Both the position numbers and the translations under genes were made by a program. Positions 12,348 to 21,192 of a stretch of DNA of 64,000 nt are shown here, piece after piece. Below the pieces are notes generated by a model. The model did not search any database and was not told the origin of the DNA. It worked only from the letters and a program-made list of their open reading frames with translations. This DNA comes from Hyphomicrobiales bacterium (GTDB taxonomy: Bacteria > Pseudomonadota > Alphaproteobacteria > Rhizobiales > Rhizobiaceae). The stretch spans positions 1 through 64,000 of the forward strand of contig UBXM01000010.1 of NCBI GenBank assembly GCA_900469445.1, in the 5' to 3' direction. Position 1 is the first letter of the stretch. Every line of letters starts with the position of its first letter.

Positions 12348-12887
12348 TCAGCTTCTGAGCCTTGCCATGGAATAGGCATCCACATAGTGGCCATTGCGGA
12401 AGGCGAATTGCTTTAAATGGCCTTCGGTGACGAAGCCATTGCGTTCATAGAGCCGGATGGCCGGCTCGTTATCGATATAGACCGTCAGTTCTATGCGGCG
12501 CAGATTGTACCAGTTGTCGGCAAGGGCGAGGACTTCTCCGATAAGTGCGCGACCGATCCCTCTGCCGATATAGGCGTCGTGTACGCCCATGCCGATACTG
12601 CCGACATGGACACGGCGATTGTTGAGGCGCGTCAGGCCGACATCGCCAACTATTTTTCCATCGAGAAGGGCAATCAGGCCGGTCGTGTTTGCCGGCTGGT
12701 TTTCGATGCCCTTGCGGATTTCTTCAGGTGTATGGTGCGGAGTGCGCAGAGTGCCGTTTCTGTAGCCCGGCATATTATGCAGCGTAACGATGCCCTCAGC
12801 ATCAGATGGTCGACGTGCCCGGATCACGAGGCCGCCGGGCCATGCGGCGTTGCTTGCCAATGGAGGGGAGATGTCTAATTCGCTCAT
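12348..12887 (-). CDS. GNAT family N-acetyltransferase
   Basis: Acyl-CoA-dependent acetyltransferase of unknown substrate. The 179-residue product has the GNAT acetyl-CoA loop motif (Q/R-x-x-G-x-G/A form) in MGVHDAYIGRGIGRALIGEVL, preceded by the beta4 strand region VGSIGMG, and ends RLYERNGFVTEGHLKQFAFRNG, typical of RimI/PhnO-like enzymes that use an amine substrate. The frame continues upstream to 13064, but start 12887 (MSELDISPP) gives the normal family length. It is monocistronic and convergent with ligA. Confidence 0.85.
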   Translation of the reverse strand: MSELDISPPLASNAAWPGGLVIRARRPSDAEGIVTLHNMPGYRNGTLRTPHHTPEEIRKGIENQPANTTGLIALLDGKIVGDVGLTRLNNRRVHVGSIGMGVHDAYIGRGIGRALIGEVLALADNWYNLRRIELTVYIDNEPAIRLYERNGFVTEGHLKQFAFRNGHYVDAYSMARLRS

Positions 12888-13161
12888 GTCGCTTTCTCGG
12901 TTTTCGCCGAGGCAGAGCGGAACGATGCCAACCCTGCCATCATTCGGCAGGGTGATGGACGGATGACCGGCTAACGCGCCAAACCCGCCACGCGCCCTGC
13001 AGGGCGAATGGTCACGGTCACATGAATAAGGGTGGCAAAGCTGTTCATGACTGGATTGGGCCACGAAAGGCGATGAAGGTCAAGCGGCCAGAACGCGGCA
13101 GGTTTTGCCGAATCATCCCGTCGAGCGTAAAAGCGCTGCGGATGAAAACCGGAAGCCAGCC

Positions 13162-13773
13162 TTGAAGACCATCGCCATCGATTTTGAAACCGCCAATGAG
13201 CAACGCGGTAGTGCCTGTTCGGTCGGGCTTGCCTGGATCGAGGATGGCAAGGTGGTGCGGGTGGAGGAGCGGCTGATCCGGCCGAAGGACATGCGGTTTT
13301 CCTCGTTCAATATCGCGATACACGGTATCCGCCCCGAACAGGTCGAGGATGCGGGTGAGTTTCCCGAGGTGATGGACGAGTTCGCCGACGACTTTGCTGG
13401 CGCGACGATGATCGCCCATAATGCGGCATTCGATTTCAGCGTCTGGCGGGCCTGTCTCGATCAGTACCGCCAGTCTTATCCGGAGCTTTCCTATCTGTGC
13501 AGCGTCAAGATGGCGCAAAAGGTCTGGCCGCATCTGATCTCGCACAAGCTCAATATCCTGGCGCAGCATCTGGGGCTGAATTTTCTGCATCACAATGCGG
13601 CCGAGGATGCCGCCGTTTGTGCCGAGGCTTCGATCGCAATTGCACAGACGCTGAACGTGCAGCACATCCGTGACATTCCGCTGGCGATCGGGATGAAGGC
13701 CGGGCGCCTATTTTCCGGCGGCTATGACGCATGTACCCTGCGCAAGCAGCCTGCGATCGTCATTGGCCGATAA
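13162..13773 (+). CDS. DnaQ-like 3'-5' exonuclease domain protein
   Basis: Predicted DEDD-superfamily exonuclease. The motifs are IDFETA (ExoI, D and E catalytic), IAHNAAFDFSVW (ExoII), and the ExoIII region HHNAAEDAAVCAEA (DEDDh type). This resembles the stand-alone proofreading-like nucleases of rhizobia rather than the Pol III epsilon subunit, because the C-terminal polymerase-binding tail differs. The start is uncertain: TTG at 13162 gives MKTIAIDFETA with GGAAG upstream and puts the catalytic motif at the N-terminus, while TTG at 13105 would add 19 residues. No ATG lies in a suitable position. Its role in repair or RNA processing is not known. Confidence 0.8.
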   Translation: MKTIAIDFETANEQRGSACSVGLAWIEDGKVVRVEERLIRPKDMRFSSFNIAIHGIRPEQVEDAGEFPEVMDEFADDFAGATMIAHNAAFDFSVWRACLDQYRQSYPELSYLCSVKMAQKVWPHLISHKLNILAQHLGLNFLHHNAAEDAAVCAEASIAIAQTLNVQHIRDIPLAIGMKAGRLFSGGYDACTLRKQPAIVIGR

Positions 13774-13848
13774 CCGCCACGGCACGTCTTGCAAGCCGCT
13801 TGTGTTACCTTATCTCTGGTCACGGATCGTTGACCGGAGAATTTCCCA

Positions 13849-14355
13849 ATGTACTTCAGCCGCCGCCTTGTTTCGCTTGCATCCGCTGCCGCCATTTTGA
13901 GCGGGGTTGTGGCCGCACCCGCCATTGCCGAAGTGGTCGGCAAGGTTGGCGTCGACTGGATCGGCAACGACATTATCGTCGAGGCCGTGCCTGATCCGCA
14001 GGTGAAGGGCGTCACGTGTCATGTCACCTATTTCGACCGGAGCGTGATCGACCGGCTGAGAAATGGCAACTGGTTCGAGGACCCGTCCAACAATTCCATC
14101 TCCTGCCGACAGACCGGGCCGGTCGAGATCGGCGATATCGAACTCGGCAAAGACGGCGAGGAGGTCTTTCGGCAGGGGCGGTCGCTGATCTGGAAGGATC
14201 TTCTGGTCAAGCGCATCTACGACAAGACCAATGATACGCTGATCTATCTTGCCCATTCCCGCCAGGTCGTGGAAGGCTCGGCCAAGATGGCGATTTCCAC
14301 GGTGCCGCTTTACGGGCAGCAGGTAACCTGGACGAAGGGCAAGCCCGCGCCCTGA
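13849..14355 (+). CDS. creA: CreA family periplasmic protein
   Basis: Secreted protein of the CreA family, whose molecular function is unsettled. The 168-residue product has a signal peptide (MYFSRRLVSLASAAAILSGV then APAIAEV, cleavage after AIA), then the CreA core VGKVGVDWIGNDIIVEAV, a Cys in VTCHVTYFDRS and a second Cys in NSISCRQTGP, plausibly a disulfide in the periplasm. It is followed by a terminator and is not linked to any cre two-component genes here. Confidence 0.85.
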   Translation: MYFSRRLVSLASAAAILSGVVAAPAIAEVVGKVGVDWIGNDIIVEAVPDPQVKGVTCHVTYFDRSVIDRLRNGNWFEDPSNNSISCRQTGPVEIGDIELGKDGEEVFRQGRSLIWKDLLVKRIYDKTNDTLIYLAHSRQVVEGSAKMAISTVPLYGQQVTWTKGKPAP

Positions 14356-14387
14356 AGCGCGCCGTCGCGGGGTCGCCGCATGAATAA

Positions 14388-14414
14388 GCCGGGCGGAGGC
14401 TGCGCCCGGCTTTT
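14388..14414 (+). terminator. Intrinsic terminator after creA
   Basis: GCCGGGCG (14388-14395) pairs with CGCCCGGC (14403-14410) across a seven-base loop and is followed by TTTT. It lies between two convergent genes and may serve both. Confidence 0.85.
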
Positions 14415-14431
14415 GTTCGGCATGGAAGCCG

Positions 14432-14761
14432 TTAGCGAATGTAGACGATCTTGCCGCCATTCGCGGCCGTCTCGATAGCGACAACATTCGCCAGTTCGAC
14501 ATTCTGCATCGTCAGTGCATCAACGAGGCCCGGATCGGACTGGAGTTCCGCCTGGGCATTCTGGATCACGTCCGGGCTGGGATTGCTGAGGCCTTCAGGC
14601 ACGCGGCTACCGCTGCCGCTGCTTGGATCATTGGTGACGTTCACCACAGTCACACCGGCAGTCGATGCAGCGGGCATCTGCGTGTCCATCGTCTGGGCGG
14701 ACGCGCCTGCTGCGAAGGCGGAAGCGGAAATCAATGCGGCAAGTGCAATAGCCTTTTTCAT
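14432..14761 (-). CDS. Small secreted protein of unknown function
   Basis: The 109-residue product has a clear Sec signal peptide (MKKAIALAALISASAFAAG, cleavage near ASAQ). A low-complexity Thr/Ser/Pro/Val mature part follows, then the acidic segment SPDVIQNAQAELQSDPGLVDAL and the C-terminal stretch VVAIETAANGGKIVYIR. There are no cysteines. The start has AAGGAG eight bases upstream. I do not recognise a named domain; this type of short Ala-rich periplasmic protein is common in Rhizobiales. It is monocistronic, and the long upstream gap to the cheW terminator (14762-14967) should contain its promoter. Confidence 0.75.
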   Translation of the reverse strand: MKKAIALAALISASAFAAGASAQTMDTQMPAASTAGVTVVNVTNDPSSGSGSRVPEGLSNPSPDVIQNAQAELQSDPGLVDALTMQNVELANVVAIETAANGGKIVYIR

Positions 14762-14967
14762 GGAAAGTCTCCTTGTTGTCGTTTTCTTTCACGCGACGAA
14801 AAACGTTATCGGGAGCGTTTATCCGTTGCATCGTGTCTGAGTTGATATGCACTAAACCGACGGTCTCGGCAGAAGGTTTCATAAAGAAATCGTTATTTTG
14901 CAATGGCTTGTGGTTCCATCACATATGCGTGCGACACGGATTGGTGAGGCGGTATTTGGACAAACGA

Positions 14968-15001
14968 AAACACCCGGCGTGAAGTCTCACACCGGGTGTT
15001 T
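14968..15001 (-). terminator. Intrinsic terminator after cheW
   Basis: AACACCCGG (14969-14977) pairs with CCGGGTGTT (14992-15000). Read on the minus strand, the stem is followed by the T-rich stretch TTTTCGTTTG, so it terminates the cheW transcript. Confidence 0.85.
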
Positions 15002-15027
15002 CGGAAAATTGAGTTTTCGGTCGACGC

Positions 15028-15495
15028 TTAGGCGGCTTCGCGCGAAAGTTCGTCGGCGATGACGGTGTCGAGGTTGAGGAAGCAGACCATGGTCTTTTCC
15101 AGCGCAACGATGCCACGGCAGAAGTCGCGCTGGGCTTCCGGAATGATTTCCGGTGCCGGCTGCAGGTCTTCGCTCTTGATGGTCATCATGTCGGAAACCT
15201 GTTCGACCAGAAGCCCGACCAGCTTGCCGCCGATATCGGTGACGATGATGGCGGAACGTTCGGACGGTTCCGTCATCTTCATGCCGAGACGGCAAGCCAT
15301 GTCGATGACCGGGATGACGGCGCCGCGCAGGTTGATGAGGCCGAGGACGTAAGGAGGCGTATGCGGCATCGGTGTGACCGGCGCCCAGCCGCGGATTTCA
15401 CGGATCGCCATGATGTCGATGCAGAATTCCTGATCGCCGAGATGAAACGAGACGATCTCGAGATAGGCGCCGGACTGCTTTATCGCATTGCTCAT
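15028..15495 (-). CDS. cheW: Chemotaxis coupling protein CheW
   Basis: Scaffold that couples methyl-accepting chemoreceptors to the CheA kinase. The 155-residue product is one CheW domain: YLEIVSFHLGDQEFCIDIM, the family motif PYVLGLINLRGAVIPVIDM near residue 60, and VGLLVEQVSDMMTI. The ATG at 15495 has GGAAGAG upstream; the frame is open to 15531 but with no better start. The gene is alone, with no che operon genes nearby, so it is probably a second, orphan CheW. It could serve a separate receptor set or a CheA elsewhere on the chromosome. Confidence 0.93.
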   Translation of the reverse strand: MSNAIKQSGAYLEIVSFHLGDQEFCIDIMAIREIRGWAPVTPMPHTPPYVLGLINLRGAVIPVIDMACRLGMKMTEPSERSAIIVTDIGGKLVGLLVEQVSDMMTIKSEDLQPAPEIIPEAQRDFCRGIVALEKTMVCFLNLDTVIADELSREAA

Positions 15496-15682
15496 ATCAG
15501 AACTCTTCCGTTTGGCTGAGAGGCCCGACAATGAGGGCTTCAGGAATCATGTTGCAGTGATCTTTGCCGTGCAGAAGTGAAAAACCAGTGAATCCTTTGT
15601 CTGAGCCGGATCGTTTTCGAGCTGCGACATATGGTGGCATGCGGCCCTGTTCAGCCTCTGCGAGTTCAGATAAAATGAAGAG

Positions 15683-15841
15683 ATGCATTCAAGCTCCGGT
15701 CATCAGTTTACCCTGCCTGCTGCGCTCGTTTTCGGGCTTGCTGCGCTTGCAGTGTCGGTGGCGGGCTTCTTCGGTTGGATCAAATATGGCTCTTCCATCC
15801 TGCTCGCAGCGGGTGAGACGGCTTTGTCCTGGTGCTTTTGA
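15683..15841 (+). CDS. Putative 52-residue membrane microprotein
   Basis: A short frame starts MHSSSGHQFTLPAALVFG, followed by a strongly hydrophobic stretch (LAALAVSVAGFFGW) and ending AGETALSWCF. It would form one transmembrane helix with a short aromatic/Cys tail. GAAGAG lies immediately before the ATG. It is 91 bases upstream of the SCO gene on the same strand and may share its transcript, hinting at a link to cytochrome oxidase assembly, but that is only positional. No domain is recognised. The coding case rests on the ribosome site, the clean single-helix pattern and the context; it could still be a chance frame. Confidence 0.5.
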   Translation: MHSSSGHQFTLPAALVFGLAALAVSVAGFFGWIKYGSSILLAAGETALSWCF

Positions 15842-15932
15842 TCTCGTCGTTTTGTCAGGGGATGTTGAATTGCGCCGACGGCAGGTTGTGTTTATCCCTG
15901 TGATATTGTTTTGCGAATAAAGAGACTGACCA

Positions 15933-16532
15933 ATGAAAAGCCTTCGGATCGCTCTGTGGATTGCAGTCTTTGCTCTTGCGGGCGTTCTCGTGTGGTTGAC
16001 GCTGGAAGTGACACAACAAAAGCAGGATTTGGCGGAAGGACCTTTCGGCGTGCCGTTCCGCCTCGTTGCGCAGGATGGAAGTGCGATTACCGAACAGGCA
16101 TTCCGTGAAAAACCGACAGCCTTGTTCTTCGGATTTACCCATTGCCCGGAAGTCTGCCCGACCACCCTGTTCGAGCTGAATGGCTGGATGCACAAGGTCG
16201 ATCCGGATGGAACCAAGCTGAACGGTTATTTCGTCAGCGTGGATCCGGAGCGCGATACGCCGGAGGTGCTCGGCCTTTACATTTCCAACGTTACCGACCG
16301 TATCAAGGGTATTTCGGGGCCGTCCGCCGATGTTCTGGCGATGATCAAGGGCTACAAGGTCTATGCCAAGAAGGTGCCGGTGGATGCGGCCGATCCTGAC
16401 GGTGATTACACCATGGATCACACCGCATCGGTTTTCCTGCTCGACGAGAGCGGCCGGTTTGCCGGTACGATCGCCTATGGAGAGAATCCCGAGGCTGCCG
16501 AGAAGAAGCTTGCCAATCTGATCAAGGGCTGA
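15933..16532 (+). CDS. SCO1/SenC family copper chaperone
   Basis: Membrane-anchored thioredoxin-like protein that delivers copper to, or reduces cysteines of, the CuA site of cytochrome c oxidase. The 199-residue product has an N-terminal transmembrane anchor (residues 5-25), the copper-binding CPEVC motif (C71, C75) and the third ligand H163 in YTMDHTASVF, all as expected of functional SCO proteins. It lies 16 bases before the longest prmA frame, on the same strand. Oxidase genes are not in the window. Confidence 0.93.
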   Translation: MKSLRIALWIAVFALAGVLVWLTLEVTQQKQDLAEGPFGVPFRLVAQDGSAITEQAFREKPTALFFGFTHCPEVCPTTLFELNGWMHKVDPDGTKLNGYFVSVDPERDTPEVLGLYISNVTDRIKGISGPSADVLAMIKGYKVYAKKVPVDAADPDGDYTMDHTASVFLLDESGRFAGTIAYGENPEAAEKKLANLIKG

Positions 16533-16620
16533 TTGTGGCGGTCACGGCGTGTTCCCGGTTGAATGGCGCCCGGCTTCTGTGGCAATGGTCTGCCAACAAT
16601 CAGAACCAAGAGAGAAGACC

Positions 16621-17499
16621 GTGAGCGAGATCCGCCTCTACGTGACAGTCAATGAAGTAACGGCGGGCGAAGTTCTCGACCTCCTTTCGGATGTCTTCGG
16701 CGAAGAAGACTTCGCGATCGCGACCACAGAGGTGGATGAGAAGCGCGATATCTGGGAAGCCTCGGTCTACATGATGGCCCACGAGGAGGAGATGGTTCGT
16801 GACCGGGTTGCGGACGCGCTCGCGGAACCGTTTCCCGGCCTGACGATTTCCCGCGAAATCATTCCCGATGTCGACTGGATCGCAAAATCACTGGAAGGTT
16901 TGAAGCCGGTTCGCGCCGGCCGTTTCATCGTGCATGGCTCGCATGACCGCGACAAGGTTCGCGAAAACGATGTCGCGATCGAGATCGATGCGGGGCAGGC
17001 TTTCGGCACCGGGCATCACGGCACGACTGCCGGCTGCCTGGAGGTGATCGACAAAGTCCTACGTGCCCGCCCGGTCAAGAATGCGCTCGATCTTGGAACC
17101 GGCAGCGGCGTTCTTGCGATCGCCGTGCGAAAGGTCAAAAAGATCCCGGTTCTTGCGACCGATATCGATCCTGTAGCGGTTCGTGTGGCGCGGGAAAACG
17201 TGAAGCGCAATGGTATTGCCAGCGGGATTAGGGTGGAAACGGCGCCAGGCTTTCACTCGCCGGCTTTCCGGGAGGACGGACCGTTCGACCTCATCATCGC
17301 CAATATCCTCGCCCGCCCGCTGATGAAGATGGCGCCCGAGCTCGGTCATCACCTGGCTCCCGGCGGATCGGTGATCCTGTCGGGAATTCTGGCCGCACAG
17401 CGCTGGAAGGTCATTGCCGCCTATAGCGGCGCCGGCATGCGGCATCTTTCCACGATCTGGAGAAACGGCTGGGTGACGATGCATTTCACTAATCGGTGA
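16621..17499 (+). CDS. prmA: Ribosomal protein L11 methyltransferase
   Basis: SAM-dependent enzyme that trimethylates lysines of ribosomal protein L11. The 292-residue product has the substrate-recognition N-terminal domain, then QAFGTGHHGTT, the SAM-binding glycine motif LDLGTGSGVLAIA, the acidic ATDIDP, and the catalytic loop IIANILARPL. The GTG at 16621 (VSEIRLYVTV) is chosen because AGAGAAG precedes it; the frame is open to an ATG at 16549 with no ribosome site. It is probably co-transcribed with the SCO gene and ends at a terminator. Confidence 0.95.
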   Translation: MSEIRLYVTVNEVTAGEVLDLLSDVFGEEDFAIATTEVDEKRDIWEASVYMMAHEEEMVRDRVADALAEPFPGLTISREIIPDVDWIAKSLEGLKPVRAGRFIVHGSHDRDKVRENDVAIEIDAGQAFGTGHHGTTAGCLEVIDKVLRARPVKNALDLGTGSGVLAIAVRKVKKIPVLATDIDPVAVRVARENVKRNGIASGIRVETAPGFHSPAFREDGPFDLIIANILARPLMKMAPELGHHLAPGGSVILSGILAAQRWKVIAAYSGAGMRHLSTIWRNGWVTMHFTNR

Positions 17500-17556
17500 C
17501 TTCGTCTCCCTGAGCTGCGCTTGTTGCATAACGGCGCGACGCATATCCTTGAAATC

Positions 17557-17584
17557 AAAAGGCGACGCTTTCGCGTCGCCTTTT
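17557..17584 (+). terminator. Intrinsic terminator after prmA
   Basis: GGCGACGC (17561-17568) pairs with GCGTCGCC (17573-17580) with loop TTTC. The stem is flanked by AAAA and TTTT, so it can work in either direction. Confidence 0.92.
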
Positions 17585-17681
17585 CAGGCTTTTCAGCCTG
17601 ATGTCCGCGAGCACGAGGGAGGGTCGGCTCAAGCGGGCTGTTTATTCGTATCGGAGCAAAACCGCTCTTCTCATCCCTGGA

Positions 17682-17855
17682 TCAAAAGATGCAGGGCGTT
17701 GCACCCTTGCGGCGAAGCTCTTCGCGGCTGGTGCCGAGGTTTTTCAGCGTTTCGTTGTCGAGGCTCAGGAGAGCGCCGTTGACGTAGCGAGAAACCTGCC
17801 TTTCGCGAGCCTTGACCATGCGGTTCATGGCATTACGGAAAATAGAGTTGGCCAT
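17682..17855 (-). CDS. DUF1127 small protein
   Basis: The 57-residue basic protein has the DUF1127 (YjiS-like) pattern: a helical N-terminus (MANSIFRNAMNRMVKARERQ) and the signature LLSLDNETLKNLGTSREELRR. Short DUF1127 proteins in Agrobacterium and Sinorhizobium have been tied to RNA turnover and to phosphate and central-metabolism phenotypes, but the role of this copy is unknown. The start at 17855 has AAGGA eight bases upstream, while the alternative ATG at 17864 has AAGG directly against it and is less likely. It is divergent from the aminopeptidase gene. Confidence 0.88.
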   Translation of the reverse strand: MANSIFRNAMNRMVKARERQVSRYVNGALLSLDNETLKNLGTSREELRRKGATPCIF

Positions 17856-18094
17856 CGATTTCATCCTTCGCTTTGATGTGTCACTCGGTATGACCCGAAT
17901 ATATGTTCCACAGAGTTGCACAGTGAGTAGGCTTCGATCATTGGTGACATGCATTCACTGCATGGTTGCATAGGTCGCTGATCGGAAATTCGGCATGCCT
18001 CCTGCAAAGAAACCGGAGTTGCCGGGCTGGCGGCATCTTGGTCAGATCGCCTAACATTGGTGACCAGCGGAATCACATCAGCGGAATGGCAGTC

Positions 18095-19930
18095 ATGTTT
18101 CAGTCCTTCGACAACAAATCCTCTCCTCAGTACGGCCGCGAGCGTGTCGCTTCGCTTCGTGCGCGTTTTGCCGATCTCAATATCGACGGCTTTCTCGTGC
18201 CGCGCGCTGATGAATATCAAAGTGAGTATGTTCCCGAATGCGCCGAACGATTGTCCTGGCTGACCGGATTTACGGGGTCCGCCGGCATGGCACTCGTGAC
18301 GCAGAAGGAGGCGATCGTTTTTGTCGACGGTCGTTATGTGACGCAGGTTGCCGAACAGGTGGATGGCGGTGTTTTCACCGCCGGAGACCTCGTCAACGAA
18401 CCGCCGCATCTCTGGCTGCGTTCGCATGCTCAAAAGGGCTTTCGTCTGGGCATCGATCCCTGGCTGCATGGCGGGGCAGAGGTGAGGAAGCTTGAGAAGG
18501 CTTTGGAAGAGATCGGGGGCTCACTGGTGCTTCTGTCCGAAAATCCGCTCGACACCGCCTGGGCCGACCGGCCTGCCGAACCGCTCGGTGCTGTCGCCGT
18601 TCAGCAGGAGATGCATGCGGGAAAACCCGCCGCGGAGAAAATCGCCGAAATCGCCAGCGGTCTGAAAGCCAAGAATATCGCTGCGGCTCTGATCGCCGAT
18701 CCGTCTTCCGTCGCCTGGATATTCAACATTCGCGGTGCGGACGTGGCGCATACGCCGCATCCATTGTCGCGTGCGCTCATCAGCGCAGAGGGCAAGGCGG
18801 AGCTGTTTATAGATGCGCGCAAGCTCGGCGATGAGGCCGGTGCTCACCTGCAGCCGCTCGCGGCCATCAAGGAGCCGTCGTCGCTGATCGAACGGATCGG
18901 CTCTCATGCGGCTGATGGCGGACGTATTCTCGTCGATCCTGAACCGACGGCGCTGGCGCTGATCCATGCGATCGAAAACGCGGGCGGCGTGGTGGTCGAG
19001 GGCACGGATCCGGCCCGTCTGCCGCGTGCCATCAAGAATGCAGTCGAGCTCAAGGGCTCGGCCGATGCGCATGTGCAGGATGGCGTTGCCATGGTCGAGT
19101 TCCTCTATTGGCTCGATCAGGCCAAGCCCGGTTCTCTGACCGAAATTCAGGCGGTCGAGGCGCTCGAAGCGGCGCGTTCGCGCGTGGGGCAAAATCTGCA
19201 GAACCCGTTGCGCGACGTTTCCTTCGACAGCATAGCCGGTGCCGGCGAACATGCGGCCATCATGCATTACCGGGTCAACAGACAGAGTGACCGCAAGATA
19301 GAAGCCGGCGAACTGTTTCTGATCGATTCAGGGGCGCAGTATATCAACGGCACCACCGACATCACGCGCACCGTGGCGATCGGCGAGGTGCCGGAAGACC
19401 GCAAGCGGTTCTTCACGCTTGTGCTCAAGGGCATGATCGGCATCAGCACTGCACGCTTTCCCAAAGGGACGCGCGGTTGCGATCTCGATCCGCTGGCCCG
19501 TATCGCGCTTTGGAAGGCTGGCGGTGATTTTGCTCACGGGACCGGTCACGGCGTCGGTTCCTATCTGTCGGTACACGAAGGCCCGCAGCGGATTTCCAGG
19601 CTTGCAACGCAGGAACTGCTTCCCGGCATGATCCTGTCGAACGAGCCGGGTTATTATCGCCCCGGCCATTACGGCATCCGTATCGAGAACCTAATCTTTG
19701 TGCGCGAGGCGGAAGAGATTGCCGGCGGCGACATGGCCATGCGGTCTTTCGAAACGCTGACCTTGTGCCCGATCGATCGCCGCCTCGTCGTTGCTTCGCT
19801 GCTGACCTCGGAAGAACTGGACTGGTTGAATGCCTACCACGTCACCGTGCGCGAAAAGCTGACGCCCCTGATCACGGATGCGTCGGTGCAGGCATGGCTT
19901 GAAGCCGCGACGGCGCCTATCGCTCTCTGA
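18095..19930 (+). CDS. M24 family Xaa-Pro aminopeptidase
   Basis: Cytoplasmic metallopeptidase removing N-terminal residues before proline. The 611-residue product is the long, APP1-like form, with two creatinase-type N-terminal domains (RVASLRARFADLNIDGFLVPR; then about 175-315) before the pita-bread domain. Metal ligands are visible as D in LIDSGAQY and in GTTDITRT, H in GTGHGVGSYLSVHEGPQ, E in NEPGYY and E in RIENLIFV. The frame is open to 17966. Start 18095 (MFQSFDNKSS) is favoured by homology-like content, and 18086 is three codons earlier. Its stop touches the stop of the convergent azlD. Confidence 0.93.
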   Translation: MFQSFDNKSSPQYGRERVASLRARFADLNIDGFLVPRADEYQSEYVPECAERLSWLTGFTGSAGMALVTQKEAIVFVDGRYVTQVAEQVDGGVFTAGDLVNEPPHLWLRSHAQKGFRLGIDPWLHGGAEVRKLEKALEEIGGSLVLLSENPLDTAWADRPAEPLGAVAVQQEMHAGKPAAEKIAEIASGLKAKNIAAALIADPSSVAWIFNIRGADVAHTPHPLSRALISAEGKAELFIDARKLGDEAGAHLQPLAAIKEPSSLIERIGSHAADGGRILVDPEPTALALIHAIENAGGVVVEGTDPARLPRAIKNAVELKGSADAHVQDGVAMVEFLYWLDQAKPGSLTEIQAVEALEAARSRVGQNLQNPLRDVSFDSIAGAGEHAAIMHYRVNRQSDRKIEAGELFLIDSGAQYINGTTDITRTVAIGEVPEDRKRFFTLVLKGMIGISTARFPKGTRGCDLDPLARIALWKAGGDFAHGTGHGVGSYLSVHEGPQRISRLATQELLPGMILSNEPGYYRPGHYGIRIENLIFVREAEEIAGGDMAMRSFETLTLCPIDRRLVVASLLTSEELDWLNAYHVTVREKLTPLITDASVQAWLEAATAPIAL

Positions 19931-20266
19931 TCAGGCGCCGAGACCAAACCCGTGGCGGGCGGCCATTACGGCCGCCCAGCCGATGGCAAGGATCGTCAGG
20001 CCCGGAAAGCGCAGGCCGACAACCAGTGCCACTGCCATGGCGATCTTGATATCCCATCCTCCATAAACGAAGGCCGGTGCCACCAGCGTGGTCAGCACCG
20101 CGGCCGGGACGGCGTTCAGCGCAGATTCCACCCGAGGCGGTATGCGCTTCATGCTGCTCATCAGAAGATAACCGCCGATGCGTGTGAAATAGGTGGCAAT
20201 CGCTGCAACGGCGATGAGGAGGGCGGTGTTGGGATCGATGGAAAAGGCGCTCATCTGGTTTTCCAT
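19931..20266 (-). CDS. azlD: Branched-chain amino acid exporter small subunit, AzlD family
   Basis: Small membrane partner of AzlC in export of branched-chain amino acids. The 111-residue product has three to four hydrophobic segments (ALLIAVAAIATYFTRIGGYLL, AVLTTLVAPAFVYGG, IAMAVALVVGLRF, LAIGWAAVMAAR). The start at 20266 (MENQMSAFS) is one base after the azlC stop, so the two genes form one transcript. No regulator gene adjoins them. Confidence 0.87.
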   Translation of the reverse strand: MENQMSAFSIDPNTALLIAVAAIATYFTRIGGYLLMSSMKRIPPRVESALNAVPAAVLTTLVAPAFVYGGWDIKIAMAVALVVGLRFPGLTILAIGWAAVMAARHGFGLGA

Positions 20267-20267
20267 C

Positions 20268-20996
20268 TCACATTGCCTCCTTTTCCAGTTCGGAAACGTC
20301 CGGTTCCTCATGCTGTTTCGGCGGTGGCAGGATTGCAGCGACCAGGATGCCCAGCGCTGCGCCAATGCTGATATGCCAGGGTGAACCGACGAAGTGGAAT
20401 GCGACGACCGAACCGACGGCGCCGGCCAGCATGACGGGGAAGAAGTTATGACGGCTGCGGAAGCCCATGGTCAGGCCGAGGAAGTAGATCGGCAACAGAA
20501 CATCGATGCCGAGCGCTTTCGGATCACCGATCATTCGGCCGAAGAATGCACCGATGATGGTGGTCAATATCCAGGAAACCCAGACGACGCCGCCCATGGC
20601 GATATACCACCGAAAGGTTGCCGGCTTGCCCGCCTCTTCGCGCTTCACCGTTTCGGCGAATTGCGGATCGACCAGCAGGAAAAAGGCAAGCCAGCGCTGG
20701 ATATGGGGATAGTGGCCGAGCACGGAGGCAAGGGCGGCTGAATAAAGGACATGGCGAAAGTTTACAGCCAGAATGGAGAGCACGATAATCCAGGCGGCAA
20801 CATGGTGGCCGAAGAGTTCGATGCCGACCAACTGGCTGGCGCCGCCATAAACGAGCCCGCTCATCAACGCCGCTTCCGCAATGCTGAAGCCGTTATCGAC
20901 TGCGATGGCGCCGAAAAGAATACCGAACGGGGCCGATGAAATGGCCACGACGGCGCCTTTCTTCAGGCCGTTTGTCAGCTGCTCGTGTCTATCCAT
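20268..20996 (-). CDS. azlC: Branched-chain amino acid exporter large subunit, AzlC family
   Basis: Polytopic inner-membrane protein of the LIV-E (AzlC/YgaZ) family. The 242-residue product shows the family N-terminus GAVVAISSAPFGILFGAIAV, the motif SGLVYGGASQLVGIELFG, NFRHVLYSAALA, and further helices to residue 225, with an acidic C-terminal tail. It is first gene of an azlC-azlD pair. Substrate specificity cannot be deduced beyond family expectation (Leu/Ile/Val or Met analogues). Confidence 0.9.
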   Translation of the reverse strand: MDRHEQLTNGLKKGAVVAISSAPFGILFGAIAVDNGFSIAEAALMSGLVYGGASQLVGIELFGHHVAAWIIVLSILAVNFRHVLYSAALASVLGHYPHIQRWLAFFLLVDPQFAETVKREEAGKPATFRWYIAMGGVVWVSWILTTIIGAFFGRMIGDPKALGIDVLLPIYFLGLTMGFRSRHNFFPVMLAGAVGSVVAFHFVGSPWHISIGAALGILVAAILPPPKQHEEPDVSELEKEAM

Positions 20997-21192
20997 CGTT
21001 GATCCGGCTGCATGGCGTTTCCGGCGGCCTGACTGGACGGGTCGCCGCTTTATCCGCGTGTCTCTAGATCATGTGCGTGTAGAAGCAGCCGCGACCGCTG
21101 GCAATCGAATTGCGTTTATTCAATTCATCGATTTTTCTGATCGGTGAGAGCCGGGGTGTTCGATGTCCCGCGGAAAGCCAAGGGTCTCAGCG

